Below the pieces are notes generated by a model, which did no database searches, had not been told where the DNA came from, and saw only the letters and a list, made by a program, of their open reading frames with translations. From positions 18,450 through 82,449 of the forward strand of contig CAYTWH010000013.1 in the NCBI GenBank assembly GCA_964442075.1: DNA of 64,000 bases, given 5' to 3'. Made by a program: the position numbers and the translations under genes. Every line of letters begins with the position of its first letter. The first letter of the stretch is position 1. The stretch is from CAYTAU01 sp964442075. Lineage in GTDB: Bacteria > Bacteroidota > Bacteroidia > Bacteroidales > CAYTAU01. Below are positions 29,095 through 37,991 of this stretch, piece after piece.

Positions 29095-29541
29095 TTACAT
29101 TGTTACCACTTTTCCTTTTAATGTTTCAATTGCTTCTTTTGCAGTTTTTGAAAATGCATGAGCTTGTACTTCTAGTTTAATTGTAAGTTTACCATTCCCT
29201 AGAATCTTAACAAGATCATTTTTTGAAGCTACACCATTATTTATTAAAATTTGCAAATCAATTTTATCAATTTTATTTAACTCAGCAATACGTTGCAAAG
29301 CGGATAAATTAACAGCTTTATATTCTTTTCTGTTAATATTTTTAAATCCAAATTTTGGCACACGTCTTTGTAGTGGCATTTGACCACCTTCAAATCCAAT
29401 TTTACGAGAATAACCCGATCTGGATTTTTGTCCTTTATGTCCTCTTGTTGCTGTACCACCTCTACCAGATCCTTGTCCTCGACCTAATCTTTTTCCTTTT
29501 TTTACAGAGCCTTCAGCCGGTTTTAAATTGCTTAAATCCAT
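29095..29541 (-). CDS. rplO: 50S ribosomal protein L15
   Basis: The 148-residue L15 starts MDLSNLKPAEGSVKKGKRLG, the family N-terminus, so I place the start at 29541; an upstream Met at 29568 would add nine residues and overlap rpmD. The Gly/Arg-rich region (RGQGSGRGGTATRGHKGQKSRSGYSRK) inserts into 23S rRNA, and the C-terminal domain is globular. It lies between rpmD and secY. Confidence 0.96.
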   Translation of the reverse strand: MDLSNLKPAEGSVKKGKRLGRGQGSGRGGTATRGHKGQKSRSGYSRKIGFEGGQMPLQRRVPKFGFKNINRKEYKAVNLSALQRIAELNKIDKIDLQILINNGVASKNDLVKILGNGKLTIKLEVQAHAFSKTAKEAIETLKGKVVTM

Positions 29542-29548
29542 ATCGATA

Positions 29549-29734
29549 TTATTTAACGTCCTCAACAAAAACTAAATGTGTTACTTTTTTTACCATTCCT
29601 AATATTTGTGGAGTGGCTTCTTTTTCTACAGATGTATTTAATTTTCTTAATCCAAGTGCATCTAAAGTTCTTTTTTGTCTTTCTGGACTTTTAATTTTAC
29701 TTTTTATTTGTGTTATTTTTATTTTTCTAGCCAT
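29549..29734 (-). CDS. rpmD: 50S ribosomal protein L30
   Basis: This 61-residue single-domain protein carries the L30 pattern ITQIKSKIKSPERQKRTLDALGLRKLN and VGMVKKV-like IQILGMVKKVTHLV. It is seven bases before the L15 start and 17 after rpsE. Confidence 0.95.
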   Translation of the reverse strand: MARKIKITQIKSKIKSPERQKRTLDALGLRKLNTSVEKEATPQILGMVKKVTHLVFVEDVK

Positions 29735-29751
29735 TTTTCCTAATTTATATC

Positions 29752-30267
29752 TTATCCATTAAAAACTTTTTCCACAGGAATACCTCTGTTTTCAGCTACA
29801 GTATATGCATCTCTCATATCTAATAAAGCATTGATTGTTGCTTTAACTAAGTTATGTGGATTTGAAGAACCTTTTGATTTTGCTAAAACATCAGTAATAC
29901 CTACGCTCTCTATAACAGCACGCATAACTCCACCTGCTTTAACCCCTGTTCCACTTGATGCAGGTTTAATAAAAACTTTAGCTCCACCATATTTGCCAAG
30001 TTGTTCATGTGGTAAAGTTCCGTTAATGATGGGAACTTTTATAAGATTTTTCTTTGCATCTTCAACACCTTTAGCAATTGCGGTGGTTACTTCATTTGCT
30101 TTACCAAGTCCATGTCCAACAATACCGTTTTCATTACCAACAACAACAACTGCTGCAAAACTAAAAGTACGCCCACCTTTTGTTACTTTTGTAACACGGT
30201 TAATATTTACTAACCTATCTTGTAATTCTAGATCACTTGTTTTAATTTTTCGGATAGCTCCTGTCAT
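29752..30267 (-). CDS. rpsE: 30S ribosomal protein S5
   Basis: This 171-residue protein of the 30S body is involved in decoding fidelity. It has the double-stranded RNA-binding-like N-terminal domain (LQDRLVNINRVTKVTKGGRTFSFAAVVVVG) and the C-terminal S5 domain (GTGVKAGGVMRAVIESVGITDVLAKSKGSSNPHNLVKATINAL). Standard spc position. Confidence 0.98.
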   Translation of the reverse strand: MTGAIRKIKTSDLELQDRLVNINRVTKVTKGGRTFSFAAVVVVGNENGIVGHGLGKANEVTTAIAKGVEDAKKNLIKVPIINGTLPHEQLGKYGGAKVFIKPASSGTGVKAGGVMRAVIESVGITDVLAKSKGSSNPHNLVKATINALLDMRDAYTVAENRGIPVEKVFNG

Positions 30268-30272
30268 AATAA

Positions 30273-30632
30273 TTAAAATTTAAGTCCTTCTTTTCTTGAT
30301 GCATCAGCTAATGATTTAACTCTGCCATGATAAATATATCCATTTCTGTCGAAAACTACATTTTCAACACCGGCTTTAATAGCTTTTTCTGCTAATAGTT
30401 TTCCAACTAAAGCTGCAACTTCATTTTTTTTAATATCTTTTTTCTCAATAATCCCTTTATTTCTTGAAGATGCATTGATAATAGTTTTTCCATTAACATC
30501 ATCAACTATTTGCACATATATATGTTTGTTACTTCTGAAAACTGACATTCTAGGTTTCTCAGGAGTTCCAAAAATATTTTTTCTAATTCTTTTTTTGATT
30601 TTGATTCTTTTTTCTCTTTTTGAAAAAGCCAT
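30273..30632 (-). CDS. rplR: 50S ribosomal protein L18
   Basis: The 119-residue 5S rRNA-binding protein has a basic N-terminal tail (KREKRIKIKKRIRKNIFG) and the conserved RMSVFRSNKHIYVQIVDD and VVFDRNGYIYHGRVKSLADASRKEGLKF segments. It sits five bases before rpsE. Confidence 0.97.
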   Translation of the reverse strand: MAFSKREKRIKIKKRIRKNIFGTPEKPRMSVFRSNKHIYVQIVDDVNGKTIINASSRNKGIIEKKDIKKNEVAALVGKLLAEKAIKAGVENVVFDRNGYIYHGRVKSLADASRKEGLKF

Positions 30633-30651
30633 AACTATAATTTTATTTCTA

Positions 30652-31206
30652 TTATACTGCTGCTGCTTTACCAGCTTTTCTTCTTAGTTGTTCTCCAACA
30701 AATTTAATCCCTTTTCCTTTGTATGGTTCAGGTTTTCTTAATGACCTTATTTTTGCAGCAACATGTCCTATTAATTGTTTGTCGATACTCTTAAGTGTAA
30801 TTATTGGATTTTGTCTTCTTTCGGTTACTGCTTCTACTTTTACTTCAATTGGTAACTCAAAAGCTATATTATGAGAATATCCTAATGACAGTTCAAGAAT
30901 TTGATTATTTGTTGTAGCCTTGTATCCAACTCCAACAAGTTCAAGTTTTATTTCAAATCCTTTTGAAACGCCAATAATCATATTGCTTAACAATGAACGA
31001 TACAAACCATGCAACGCCCTATGTTCTTTCTCATCTGATGAACGAGTAACAATAACTTGTTTTTCTTTAATATTAACACTAATATCTTTATTTACTTGTT
31101 GCTGTAATTCGCCCAAAGGCCCCTTTACCATAACAAGATTATTACTGTCAATATTACAGCTAACTCCATCAGGTATATCAATAGGTAATTTTCCAATTCT
31201 AGACAT
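30652..31206 (-). CDS. rplF: 50S ribosomal protein L6
   Basis: This 184-residue two-domain protein lies near the factor-binding site. It starts MSRIGKLPIDIPDGV and ends with the family motif KPEPYKGKGIKFVGEQLRRKAGKAA. Two homologous L6 domains are visible (about 10-80 and 90-165). Confidence 0.98.
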   Translation of the reverse strand: MSRIGKLPIDIPDGVSCNIDSNNLVMVKGPLGELQQQVNKDISVNIKEKQVIVTRSSDEKEHRALHGLYRSLLSNMIIGVSKGFEIKLELVGVGYKATTNNQILELSLGYSHNIAFELPIEVKVEAVTERRQNPIITLKSIDKQLIGHVAAKIRSLRKPEPYKGKGIKFVGEQLRRKAGKAAAV

Positions 31207-31221
31207 TATCTAATACTAATT

Positions 31222-31617
31222 TTAATAAACGTAACACAATACCTCACCACCAATATTTTTTTCTCTTGCTATTTTATCTGAAATCACACCATGTGATGTT
31301 GATATAATAGCTATACCCAAACCATTTAAAACTCGAGGCAGGCTTTTATAGTCGGTATATTTTCTTAAACCCGGCTTACTTATTCTAGTAATTTTTTTTA
31401 TTGCCGGCATTTTAGTTTGTGGATGATATTTTAATGCAATTTTAATTTTACCTTGCACCTTATCATCTTCAAATTTATATTTTAAGATATATCCATTATC
31501 ATACAATACTTTAGTTATTTCCTTTTTCAAGTTTGACGAAGGAATTTCAACAACTTTATGTTTTGCCATTAAAGCATTTCGTACTCTAGTTAAATAATCT
31601 GCAATAGGATCTGTCAT
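31222..31617 (-). CDS. rpsH: 30S ribosomal protein S8
   Basis: The 131-residue 16S rRNA-binding protein starts MTDPIADYLTRVRNALMAKH and ends with the signature GIAIISTSHGVISDKIAREKNIGGEVLCYVY. In Escherichia coli S8 represses the spc operon; a corresponding site was not found here. Confidence 0.98.
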   Translation of the reverse strand: MTDPIADYLTRVRNALMAKHKVVEIPSSNLKKEITKVLYDNGYILKYKFEDDKVQGKIKIALKYHPQTKMPAIKKITRISKPGLRKYTDYKSLPRVLNGLGIAIISTSHGVISDKIAREKNIGGEVLCYVY

Positions 31618-31636
31618 TATATATATATTTTAAATA

Positions 31637-31906
31637 TTACCAACTAGCTTTTTTAATTCCCGGAATTAGACCAGCAGATGCCATTTCTCTAAAAGTAATT
31701 CTACTAAGTCCAAATTGTCTCATATAACCTTTTGGTCTACCTGTTAATGAGCATCTATTATGCAATCTTACTTTTGAAGAATTTCTGGGCAATTTACTCA
31801 ACCCAATATAATCTCCTTCTGCTTTGAGTTTTGCTCTTTTTTCAGCGTATTTATCAACTAATTTTTTGCGTTTTACTTCGCGTGCTTTCATTGATTCTTT
31901 TGCCAT
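31637..31906 (-). CDS. rpsN: 30S ribosomal protein S14 (zinc-free form)
   Basis: This 89-residue long-form S14 lacks the CxxC...CxxC zinc module. It contains RNSSKVRLHNRCSLTGRPKGYMRQFGLSRITFREMASAGLIPGIKKASW, the C-minus S14 pattern. It begins two bases before the end of rplE's intergenic space, i.e. tightly packed in spc. Confidence 0.97.
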   Translation of the reverse strand: MAKESMKAREVKRKKLVDKYAEKRAKLKAEGDYIGLSKLPRNSSKVRLHNRCSLTGRPKGYMRQFGLSRITFREMASAGLIPGIKKASW

Positions 31907-31907
31907 A

Positions 31908-32465
31908 CTAATCCCTTTTTATATTTTTAAATGGTAAGCCAAATTCTTTTAATAAAGCATAACCTTCTTTATCGGTATTTGCAGATGTTACAAATGTAAT
32001 TTGCATACCAATAATTTTATTTATTTTATCAATATCAATTTCAGGAAAAATAATTTGTTCTAGTATTCCCAAAGTATAATTTCCCTTTTTATCTAATTTT
32101 GCATCAATTCCTCGAAAGTCTCTGATACGTGGTAATGCAATAGAAATAAGACGTTCTAAAAATTCATACATTTTATCTTGCCTAAGTGTAACTTTAACAC
32201 CAATTGGCATTCCTTTTCTTAATTTGAAATTTGATATATCTTTACGAGAAATAGTCTTTACAGGGCTTTGACCCGTAATTGAAGCTAATTCCTCAATTGC
32301 TGTATCAATTAGTTTTTTATCGGTAATTGCTTGCCCCAATCCTTGATTTATGATAATTTTTTCAATTTTTGGTATTTGCATAATACTTTTGTAATTGAAT
32401 TCTTTCATCAAAACAGGAATAATTTCTTCTTTATATTTCTTTTTTAATGTTGGTGTGTATTTCAT
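31908..32465 (-). CDS. rplE: 50S ribosomal protein L5
   Basis: The 185-residue 5S rRNA-binding protein forms the B1 intersubunit bridge. The sequence has YKSIMQIPKIEKIIINQGLG, the loop RDFRGIDAKLDKKGNYTLGILEQIIFPEI and a standard C-terminus. The start codon shares its first base with the end of rplX, suggesting translational coupling. Confidence 0.98.
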   Translation of the reverse strand: MKYTPTLKKKYKEEIIPVLMKEFNYKSIMQIPKIEKIIINQGLGQAITDKKLIDTAIEELASITGQSPVKTISRKDISNFKLRKGMPIGVKVTLRQDKMYEFLERLISIALPRIRDFRGIDAKLDKKGNYTLGILEQIIFPEIDIDKINKIIGMQITFVTSANTDKEGYALLKEFGLPFKNIKRD

Positions 32466-32791
32466 TACTTGATTTCCTCCCCTGATTTTTTTGAATATCG
32501 AACCAATTTTTTTGTTTTCTCACTTATTTTTCTACCTATTCTTGTTGGCTCTCCTGTTGAAGGATCAATTAATAAAATATTTGAAATATGAATAGGAGCT
32601 TCTTTTTTAATTATTCCACCTTGTGGGGTATCAGCATTTGGTTTTAAATGCTTGGATATCATATTAATGCCCTCAACTATAGCTCTATCCTTGTTTTTGA
32701 TAACATTTAGAACTTTTCCTTGTTGTCCTTTGTTGTTACCAGAAATAACAATAACTATATCTCCCTTTTTAATATGTAATTTCTTTTGCAT
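32465..32791 (-). CDS. rplX: 50S ribosomal protein L24
   Basis: The 108-residue assembly initiator protein has the KOW motif HIKKGDIVIVISGNNKGQQGKVLNVI at its N-terminus and the conserved INMISKHLKPNADTPQGGIIKKEAPIHISNILLIDP. It sits between rplN and rplE. Confidence 0.97.
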   Translation of the reverse strand: MQKKLHIKKGDIVIVISGNNKGQQGKVLNVIKNKDRAIVEGINMISKHLKPNADTPQGGIIKKEAPIHISNILLIDPSTGEPTRIGRKISEKTKKLVRYSKKSGEEIK

Positions 32792-32811
32792 AAAAATTAA
32801 ACTTTTTAAAT

Positions 32812-33180
32812 TTAAATTACTTCAGGTGCTAATGAAACAATTTTCATATATTGTTTTTCACGTAATTCGCGAGCAACCGGACCAAAAATACGAGTACCTC
32901 TTATTTCTCCGGTAGCACTTAATAAAACTACTGCATTATCATCAAAACGAATATAAGAACCATCTGGTCTTCTTATTTCTTTTTTTGTCCTAACAACAAC
33001 GGCTCTTGTTATTGTTCCTTTTTTTACTTCACTTGCCGGTAAAGCACTTTTAACAGTAACAACTATTTTATCTCCAATAGAAGCATATCTTTTTCCTGTT
33101 CCGCCTAGAACTCTTATACATAATACTTCTTTTGCTCCGCTATTATCGGCAACTAATAATCTACTTTCTTGTTGTATCAT
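32812..33180 (-). CDS. rplN: 50S ribosomal protein L14
   Basis: This 122-residue protein of the subunit interface starts MIQQESRLLVADNSGAKEVLCIRVLGG and ends REKQYMKIVSLAPEVI. Length and sequence are standard, and it is two bases from rpsQ. Confidence 0.98.
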   Translation of the reverse strand: MIQQESRLLVADNSGAKEVLCIRVLGGTGKRYASIGDKIVVTVKSALPASEVKKGTITRAVVVRTKKEIRRPDGSYIRFDDNAVVLLSATGEIRGTRIFGPVARELREKQYMKIVSLAPEVI

Positions 33181-33182
33181 GA

Positions 33183-33437
33183 TTATTTAGCTCTTTCAAT
33201 TATTTCTACTAATCTCCAACATTTATTTTTGCTCAAAGGTCTGGTTTCCATCAACTTTACCATGTCTCCTATATTGCATTCATTTTTTTCATCATGAGCA
33301 ACAAATTTAGAAGTTTTGTTAACAAATTTTCCATATTTTGGATGTTTCATTCTTCTTTTAACAGCAACAACAATAGATTTTTCCATTTTATTACTAACTA
33401 CTGTTCCTATTCTTTCTTTTCTTAAATTTCTTTCCAT
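33183..33437 (-). CDS. rpsQ: 30S ribosomal protein S17
   Basis: The 84-residue OB-fold primary binder of 16S rRNA shows RKERIGTVVSNKMEKSIVVAVKRRMKHPKYGKFV and ends LSKNKCWRLVEIIERAK. It sits between rpmC and rplN. Confidence 0.97.
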   Translation of the reverse strand: MERNLRKERIGTVVSNKMEKSIVVAVKRRMKHPKYGKFVNKTSKFVAHDEKNECNIGDMVKLMETRPLSKNKCWRLVEIIERAK

Positions 33438-33449
33438 TTTTTTTGAAAA

Positions 33450-33656
33450 TTAACTATTCATTTTTCCATCAATTTCTCTTTGCTTTATTTCTGTTTTAAG
33501 TCTAGCAATTAACCTTCTACTATATTTAATCTTTAATGGATTATCTAATGGAGAAACTGTATGATTTATTTTCATGCGAATAAGCATATTTTTTTCATCA
33601 TTTACTCTTTCTGTCAGTTCTTTATTTGATAATTGTTTAATTTCTGTATTCTTCAT
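33450..33656 (-). CDS. rpmC: 50S ribosomal protein L29
   Basis: The 68-residue two-helix protein lies at the peptide exit tunnel, where it helps dock trigger factor and SRP. Pattern: EIKQLSNKELTERVNDEKNMLIRMKINHTVSPLDNPLKIKYSRRLIARLKTEIKQRE. It lies two bases after rplP. Confidence 0.95.
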   Translation of the reverse strand: MKNTEIKQLSNKELTERVNDEKNMLIRMKINHTVSPLDNPLKIKYSRRLIARLKTEIKQREIDGKMNS

Positions 33657-33658
33657 TT

Positions 33659-34093
33659 TTATGTCATTTTTAAATCTTCAACATAGTCTCTCCTTATTAT
33701 AAATTTTGTTTTGACAGGCAACTTTTGAGCAGCTAATCTTAAAGCTTCCTTTGCAATTTCAAAAGGTACTCCTTCTGCCTCAATAATAATTCTACCTGGT
33801 GAAATAGGAGCAACAAATGCCTCGGGAGCTCCTTTTCCTTTACCCATACGCACTTCTGCCGGTTTTTTTGTAATTGGTTTGTCAGGAAAAATTCTAATCC
33901 AAATTTGCCCGTCACGTTTCATATATCTTGTAACAGCCTGACGAGCTGCTTCAATTTGTCTTCCGGTAATCCATGTTTCTTCTAAAGATTTAATTCCGAA
34001 AGAACCAAATGCAAGCTGATTTCCTCTTTGGGCATTTCCTTTCATTTTGCCCTTTTGCATTTTTCTATATTTCGTTTTTTTGGGTTGTAACAT
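33659..34093 (-). CDS. rplP: 50S ribosomal protein L16
   Basis: This 144-residue protein at the A-site/P-site tRNA corridor starts MLQPKKTKYRKMQKGKMKG. It contains the L16 signatures RQAVTRYMKRDGQIWIRIFPDKPITKKPAEVRMGKGKG and PISPGRIIIEAEGVPFEIAKEALRLAAQKLP. Position after rpsC is standard. Confidence 0.98.
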   Translation of the reverse strand: MLQPKKTKYRKMQKGKMKGNAQRGNQLAFGSFGIKSLEETWITGRQIEAARQAVTRYMKRDGQIWIRIFPDKPITKKPAEVRMGKGKGAPEAFVAPISPGRIIIEAEGVPFEIAKEALRLAAQKLPVKTKFIIRRDYVEDLKMT

Positions 34094-34117
34094 TTTATTA
34101 TTATTTTACCTTGATTC

Positions 34118-34819
34118 TTATCGTCTCTTTTTAAAACTTCCTTTTGATTTTGATTTTGTATTTTTTGCTCCAATATTTGGTGAAAGATCTCTTTTCCCGT
34201 AAACTTCTCCTTTGCAAATCCAAACTTTTACTCCAATTAAACCCGTTTTTGTTAATGCTTCTGCTAATGCATAATCTATATCTGCCCTAAAAGTATGTAA
34301 AGGAATCCTTCCTTCTTTATATGATTCCGATCTTGCCATTTCTGCTCCATTTAATCTTCCTGAAACAAGAATTTTTACTCCTTCTGCTCCCATTCTCATT
34401 GTTGAAGCAATAGACATTTTTAGAGCTCTTCTGTATGCAATTTTTCCTTCAATTTGTCGTGCTACATTATTTGCAACTAATACAGCATTAAGCTCTGGTC
34501 GTTTAATTTCGTATATATTAATTTGAACTTCTTTTTTTGTGATTTTTTTTAATTCTTCTCTAAGTTTATCAACTTCTTGCCCTCCTTTTCCAATAATAAT
34601 ACCAGGTCTGGCAGTATTAACAGTTATAGTTACAAGTTTTAAAGTTCTTTCAATTATAATTTGGGAAACACTGGCTTTAGCCAATCTTACATTTAAATAT
34701 TTACGGATTTTATCATCTTCAAGAATCTTATCAGCATAGTTTTTACCTCCATACCAATTAGAATCCCATCCTTTGATGATACCTAACCTGTTTGCTATTG
34801 GATTAACTTTTTGTCCCAT
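34118..34819 (-). CDS. rpsC: 30S ribosomal protein S3
   Basis: The 233-residue protein lines the mRNA entry tunnel. It has the KH type II domain with IIIGKGGQEVDKLREELKKI (about 69-88) and the C-terminal S3 domain GAEGVKILVSGRLNGAEMARSE. The tail is basic (KSKSKGSFKKRR). It lies between rplV and rplP. Confidence 0.98.
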   Translation of the reverse strand: MGQKVNPIANRLGIIKGWDSNWYGGKNYADKILEDDKIRKYLNVRLAKASVSQIIIERTLKLVTITVNTARPGIIIGKGGQEVDKLREELKKITKKEVQINIYEIKRPELNAVLVANNVARQIEGKIAYRRALKMSIASTMRMGAEGVKILVSGRLNGAEMARSESYKEGRIPLHTFRADIDYALAEALTKTGLIGVKVWICKGEVYGKRDLSPNIGAKNTKSKSKGSFKKRR

Positions 34820-34829
34820 TTATTATAAA

Positions 34830-35279
34830 TTATTCAGTTTGACTATTTTCATTACTTTTAACTTCTTTTACATTATCATCAATCATATTGGCTGAATTAA
34901 TTGCCAAAGTAACATGATTAGATCTTTTTCTAATTCTGTATGCTCTTCCTTGCGGAGCCGTTTGTAATCTTTTCAATACCCTGCCTGAATCTACAAATAT
35001 TTCGCTAACAAATAAATTACTGTCTTCGATTCTTGCACCTTCATTTTTTGATTGCCAATTACTGATAGCTGATAATAATAATTTCTCTAATCTACCAGAA
35101 GCCTCTTTTGGGCTATATTTCAAAATATTTAATGCCTTATTTATTTCAACACCACGAATTTGATCAGCAACTAACCTCATTTTACGAGGCGAAGTAGGAC
35201 AATTTTTAAGAACTGCTAAGTGTCTCAATTTTTTCTCCTCTTTATTTTTAATTCTTTTATTTTTTTTATTATTGCCCAT
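34830..35279 (-). CDS. rplV: 50S ribosomal protein L22
   Basis: The 149-residue protein forms part of the exit-tunnel wall with a long beta-hairpin (VDSGRVLKRLQTAPQGRAYRIRKRSNHVTLAI). It has an N-terminal Lys-rich extension of about 18 residues before HLAVLKNCPTSPRKMRLVADQIRG and a short acidic tail, slightly longer than the Escherichia coli protein, as seen in other Bacteroidota. Confidence 0.97.
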   Translation of the reverse strand: MGNNKKNKRIKNKEEKKLRHLAVLKNCPTSPRKMRLVADQIRGVEINKALNILKYSPKEASGRLEKLLLSAISNWQSKNEGARIEDSNLFVSEIFVDSGRVLKRLQTAPQGRAYRIRKRSNHVTLAINSANMIDDNVKEVKSNENSQTE

Positions 35280-35300
35280 TTTACTTTTAATTTCGTCTAT

Positions 35301-35567
35301 TTACCTGTTTTTCCCACTATGACCTCTAAAGTTTCGAGTTGGAGCAAATTCTCCTAATTTATGTCCAACCATATTTTCAGTTATATAAACCGGAATAAAT
35401 TTATTTCCATTATGAACAGCAATTGTTTGTCCTACAAAGTCAGGAGAAATCATTGATCTTCTTGACCAAGTTTTGATAACTTTCTTTTTTCTTGATTCAC
35501 CTTGTTCAATAACTCGCTTTTCCAGCTTGTGTTCAATAAAAGGTCCCTTTTTAAGTGATCTACTCAT
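35301..35567 (-). CDS. rpsS: 30S ribosomal protein S19
   Basis: The 88-residue head protein starts MSRSLKKGPFIEHKLEKRV and carries RRSMISPDFVGQTIAVHNGNKFIPVYITENMVGHKLGEFAPTRNFRGH, the full S19 pattern. It lies between rplB and rplV. Confidence 0.98.
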   Translation of the reverse strand: MSRSLKKGPFIEHKLEKRVIEQGESRKKKVIKTWSRRSMISPDFVGQTIAVHNGNKFIPVYITENMVGHKLGEFAPTRNFRGHSGKNR

Positions 35568-35588
35568 AAATGTTAAATTATATATAAC

Positions 35589-36416
35589 TTATTTTTTTGT
35601 TTTACGTCTTTCTATTATATACTTATTAGATGCTTTGTTTTTATTTCTTGTTTTGAATCCTTTTGCCGGCAATCCTGTTCTTGAACGAGGATGACCACCT
35701 GAAGCTCTTCCTTCACCACCACCCATCGGATGATCAACAGGGTTCATAGCAACACCTCTTACTCTCGGTCTTCTACCAAGCCATCTTGACCTTCCTGCTT
35801 TTCCCGATACTTCAAGACCATGGTCTGAATTTGAAACAAAACCAATTGTTGCTCTACAGGTAATTAAAATTTTTCTCACTTCACTTGATGGCAATTTAAT
35901 AATTGCATATTTTCCTTCACGAGATATCAATGATGCATAAGAACCTGCACTTCTTGCTAGAACAGCTCCACGATTTGGAACTAACTCAATATTATGTATT
36001 ACAGTTCCCAATGGTATATCAGATAAATATAAAGTATTTCCCAAATCAGGAGAAGCTCCTTTTCCGGAAATAATTTCCTGACCAACTTCTAAACCGCTTG
36101 GTGCCACAATATATCTTTTTTCTCCATCTTTATAAACAACTAATGCTATTCTTCCTGTTCTATTAGGATCATACTCTATAGTTTTAACTGTGGCAACACC
36201 TTCTTTATCCCTCTTGAAATCAACAATACGATATCTTCTTTTATGACCACCGCCAATATTTCTGACAGTCATTTTCCCATCATTATTACGTCCACCTGAT
36301 TTTTTCAAAGGTCTTAATAGAGATTTTTCAGGATTAATTTTAGTAATCTCCTCAAAAGTGCTTATTATTTTATGCCTTTGACTCGGTGTTGTTGGTTTTA
36401 ATTTTTTTACTGCCAT
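35589..36416 (-). CDS. rplB: 50S ribosomal protein L2
   Basis: This 275-residue protein is needed for subunit association and the peptidyl-transferase region. It has the OB and SH3-like domains, with the C-terminal signature RWLGRRPRVRGVAMNPVDHPMGGGEGRASGGHPRSRTGLPAKG, including the essential His in VDHPMGGG. It starts five bases before rplW ends. Confidence 0.98.
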   Translation of the reverse strand: MAVKKLKPTTPSQRHKIISTFEEITKINPEKSLLRPLKKSGGRNNDGKMTVRNIGGGHKRRYRIVDFKRDKEGVATVKTIEYDPNRTGRIALVVYKDGEKRYIVAPSGLEVGQEIISGKGASPDLGNTLYLSDIPLGTVIHNIELVPNRGAVLARSAGSYASLISREGKYAIIKLPSSEVRKILITCRATIGFVSNSDHGLEVSGKAGRSRWLGRRPRVRGVAMNPVDHPMGGGEGRASGGHPRSRTGLPAKGFKTRNKNKASNKYIIERRKTKK

Positions 36417-36421
36417 CTTTC

Positions 36422-36712
36422 TTAAATATTGCTATAAAAATCAATAGTATCTCCTTCAACTAATGTAATAATTGCTTTTTTGAATGCATTTGTCCTTCCA
36501 CTTATAACCCCTGATTTTGTAAATTTAGATTTCGTTTTTCCCGGATAACGCATAGTATTAACAGAAACAACCGTAACGCTATACATTTCTTCTACAACAT
36601 TCTTTATCTGAACTTTATTAGCTCTCTTATCTACGATAAAACCATAACGATTCAATTTTTCACTTTGAATTGTCATCTTTTCAGTTATTACCGGTTTTAA
36701 TAAAATATTCAT
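36422..36712 (-). CDS. rplW: 50S ribosomal protein L23
   Basis: This 96-residue exit-tunnel protein docks trigger factor and SRP. Pattern: ILLKPVITEKMTIQSEKLNRYGFIVDKRANKVQIKNVVEEMYSVTVVSVNTMRYPGK. It lies between rplD and rplB. Confidence 0.96.
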   Translation of the reverse strand: MNILLKPVITEKMTIQSEKLNRYGFIVDKRANKVQIKNVVEEMYSVTVVSVNTMRYPGKTKSKFTKSGVISGRTNAFKKAIITLVEGDTIDFYSNI

Positions 36713-36724
36713 CTTTTTTATGTG

Positions 36725-37354
36725 CTAATTCTTAAAAATATCATTCAAAACATCAAATGAACTCTCAGTTACAAGTAAAATCGACGACCTCATAACATCA
36801 TATGTTGTTATAGTTGAGGCTAATACAATTTTGAAGTCTCGTAAATTTCGAGTTGACAAATATATATTTTTATTTTGTTCTGATACAACTAAAAGTAATT
36901 TTTTATCAGTAATTTTTAAATTTTTAATGATTTCATTAATCTTTTTTGTCTTAGGCTGCTCAAAATCAAAACTTTCTAGTGCAATAATTTTTTCGTTTTT
37001 AGCCTTATACGATAATGCAGATTTTCTTGCAAGTTGTTTTACTTTTTTATTTAACTTAAAAGAATAATCTCTTGGTCTCGGACCAAATGCTCGACCACCA
37101 CCCCTTAACATTGGTGATTTAATACTACCCATTCTTGCAGTACCTGTTCCTTTTTGTCTTTTAATTTTTCTGGTACTTCCATTGATATCTGCTCTTTCTT
37201 TTGCTTTACTAGTACCTTGTCTCTGTCCTGCCATATATTGCTTTACGTCTAAATATATAGCATGGTCGTTTGGATCAATACCAAAAATCGATTTGTTTAA
37301 ATCAATTTTTTTACCTGTATCTTTTCCCGTTATATTATATAAATTTATTTTCAT
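36725..37354 (-). CDS. rplD: 50S ribosomal protein L4
   Basis: The 209-residue protein extends a loop into the exit tunnel (ADINGSTRKIKRQKGTGTARMGSIKSPMLRGGGRAFGPRPRDYSFKLNKKVKQLARKSALSYKA). In Escherichia coli L4 also represses the S10 operon. The first base of its start codon coincides with the last base of rplC, indicating coupling. Confidence 0.98.
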   Translation of the reverse strand: MKINLYNITGKDTGKKIDLNKSIFGIDPNDHAIYLDVKQYMAGQRQGTSKAKERADINGSTRKIKRQKGTGTARMGSIKSPMLRGGGRAFGPRPRDYSFKLNKKVKQLARKSALSYKAKNEKIIALESFDFEQPKTKKINEIIKNLKITDKKLLLVVSEQNKNIYLSTRNLRDFKIVLASTITTYDVMRSSILLVTESSFDVLNDIFKN

Positions 37355-37971
37355 TACTTTTCTACTATTATAAATGAACCTTTTGGACCTGGAACAGACC
37401 CTTTAACTATTAATAAATTATGTTCAGTAACTAGTTTTACAACTCTAAGATTAATAACTTTTATTTTATCTCCTCCCATTCTTCCCGCCATTCTCATCCC
37501 CTTAAATACTCTTGATGGGTATGAAGATGCACCAAGCGAACCCGGAGCTCTCAATCTATTATGTTGACCATGTGTTGCATCACCTACTCCGTGAAAACCA
37601 TGACGTTTAACAACGCCTTGAAAACCTTTTCCTTTTGAAATTCCAGATACATCAACCCAAGTATCATCACTAAAATAATCAACAGAGATAGTATCTCCAA
37701 CTTTCCAATCTTTAACAAAACCCTTAAGTTCAATAACCTTTCTTTTTGGAGAGGTATTGGCTTTTTTAAAGTGACCAATCATTGCCTTTGTTGAATGCTT
37801 TTCTTTTTTATCATCAAATGCAAGTTGAACGGCAGTATAACCATCAGTTTCTTTGTTTTTGATTTGTGTTACAACACAAGGGCCTACTTCTAAAACAGTA
37901 CATGGTATATTTTTACCCTCGGTACTGAAAACGGATGTCATTCCAATTTTTTTTCCTATTAATCCTGGCAT
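37354..37971 (-). CDS. rplC: 50S ribosomal protein L3
   Basis: This 205-residue early-assembly protein begins MPGLIGKKIGMTSVFSTEGKNIPCTVLEVGPCVVTQIK and contains the central extension around GKGFQGVVKRHGFHGVGDATHGQHNRLRAPGSLGASSYPSRVFKGMRMAGRMGG that reaches the peptidyl-transferase centre. It is 20 bases from rpsJ. Confidence 0.98.
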   Translation of the reverse strand: MPGLIGKKIGMTSVFSTEGKNIPCTVLEVGPCVVTQIKNKETDGYTAVQLAFDDKKEKHSTKAMIGHFKKANTSPKRKVIELKGFVKDWKVGDTISVDYFSDDTWVDVSGISKGKGFQGVVKRHGFHGVGDATHGQHNRLRAPGSLGASSYPSRVFKGMRMAGRMGGDKIKVINLRVVKLVTEHNLLIVKGSVPGPKGSFIIVEK

Positions 37972-37991
37972 TTTATTATAATTTTAAATAC

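Noticed and set aside
29355..29762. Plus-strand 135-residue hydrophobic ORF
   Set aside because: It is the shadow of rplO and rpmD on the other strand.
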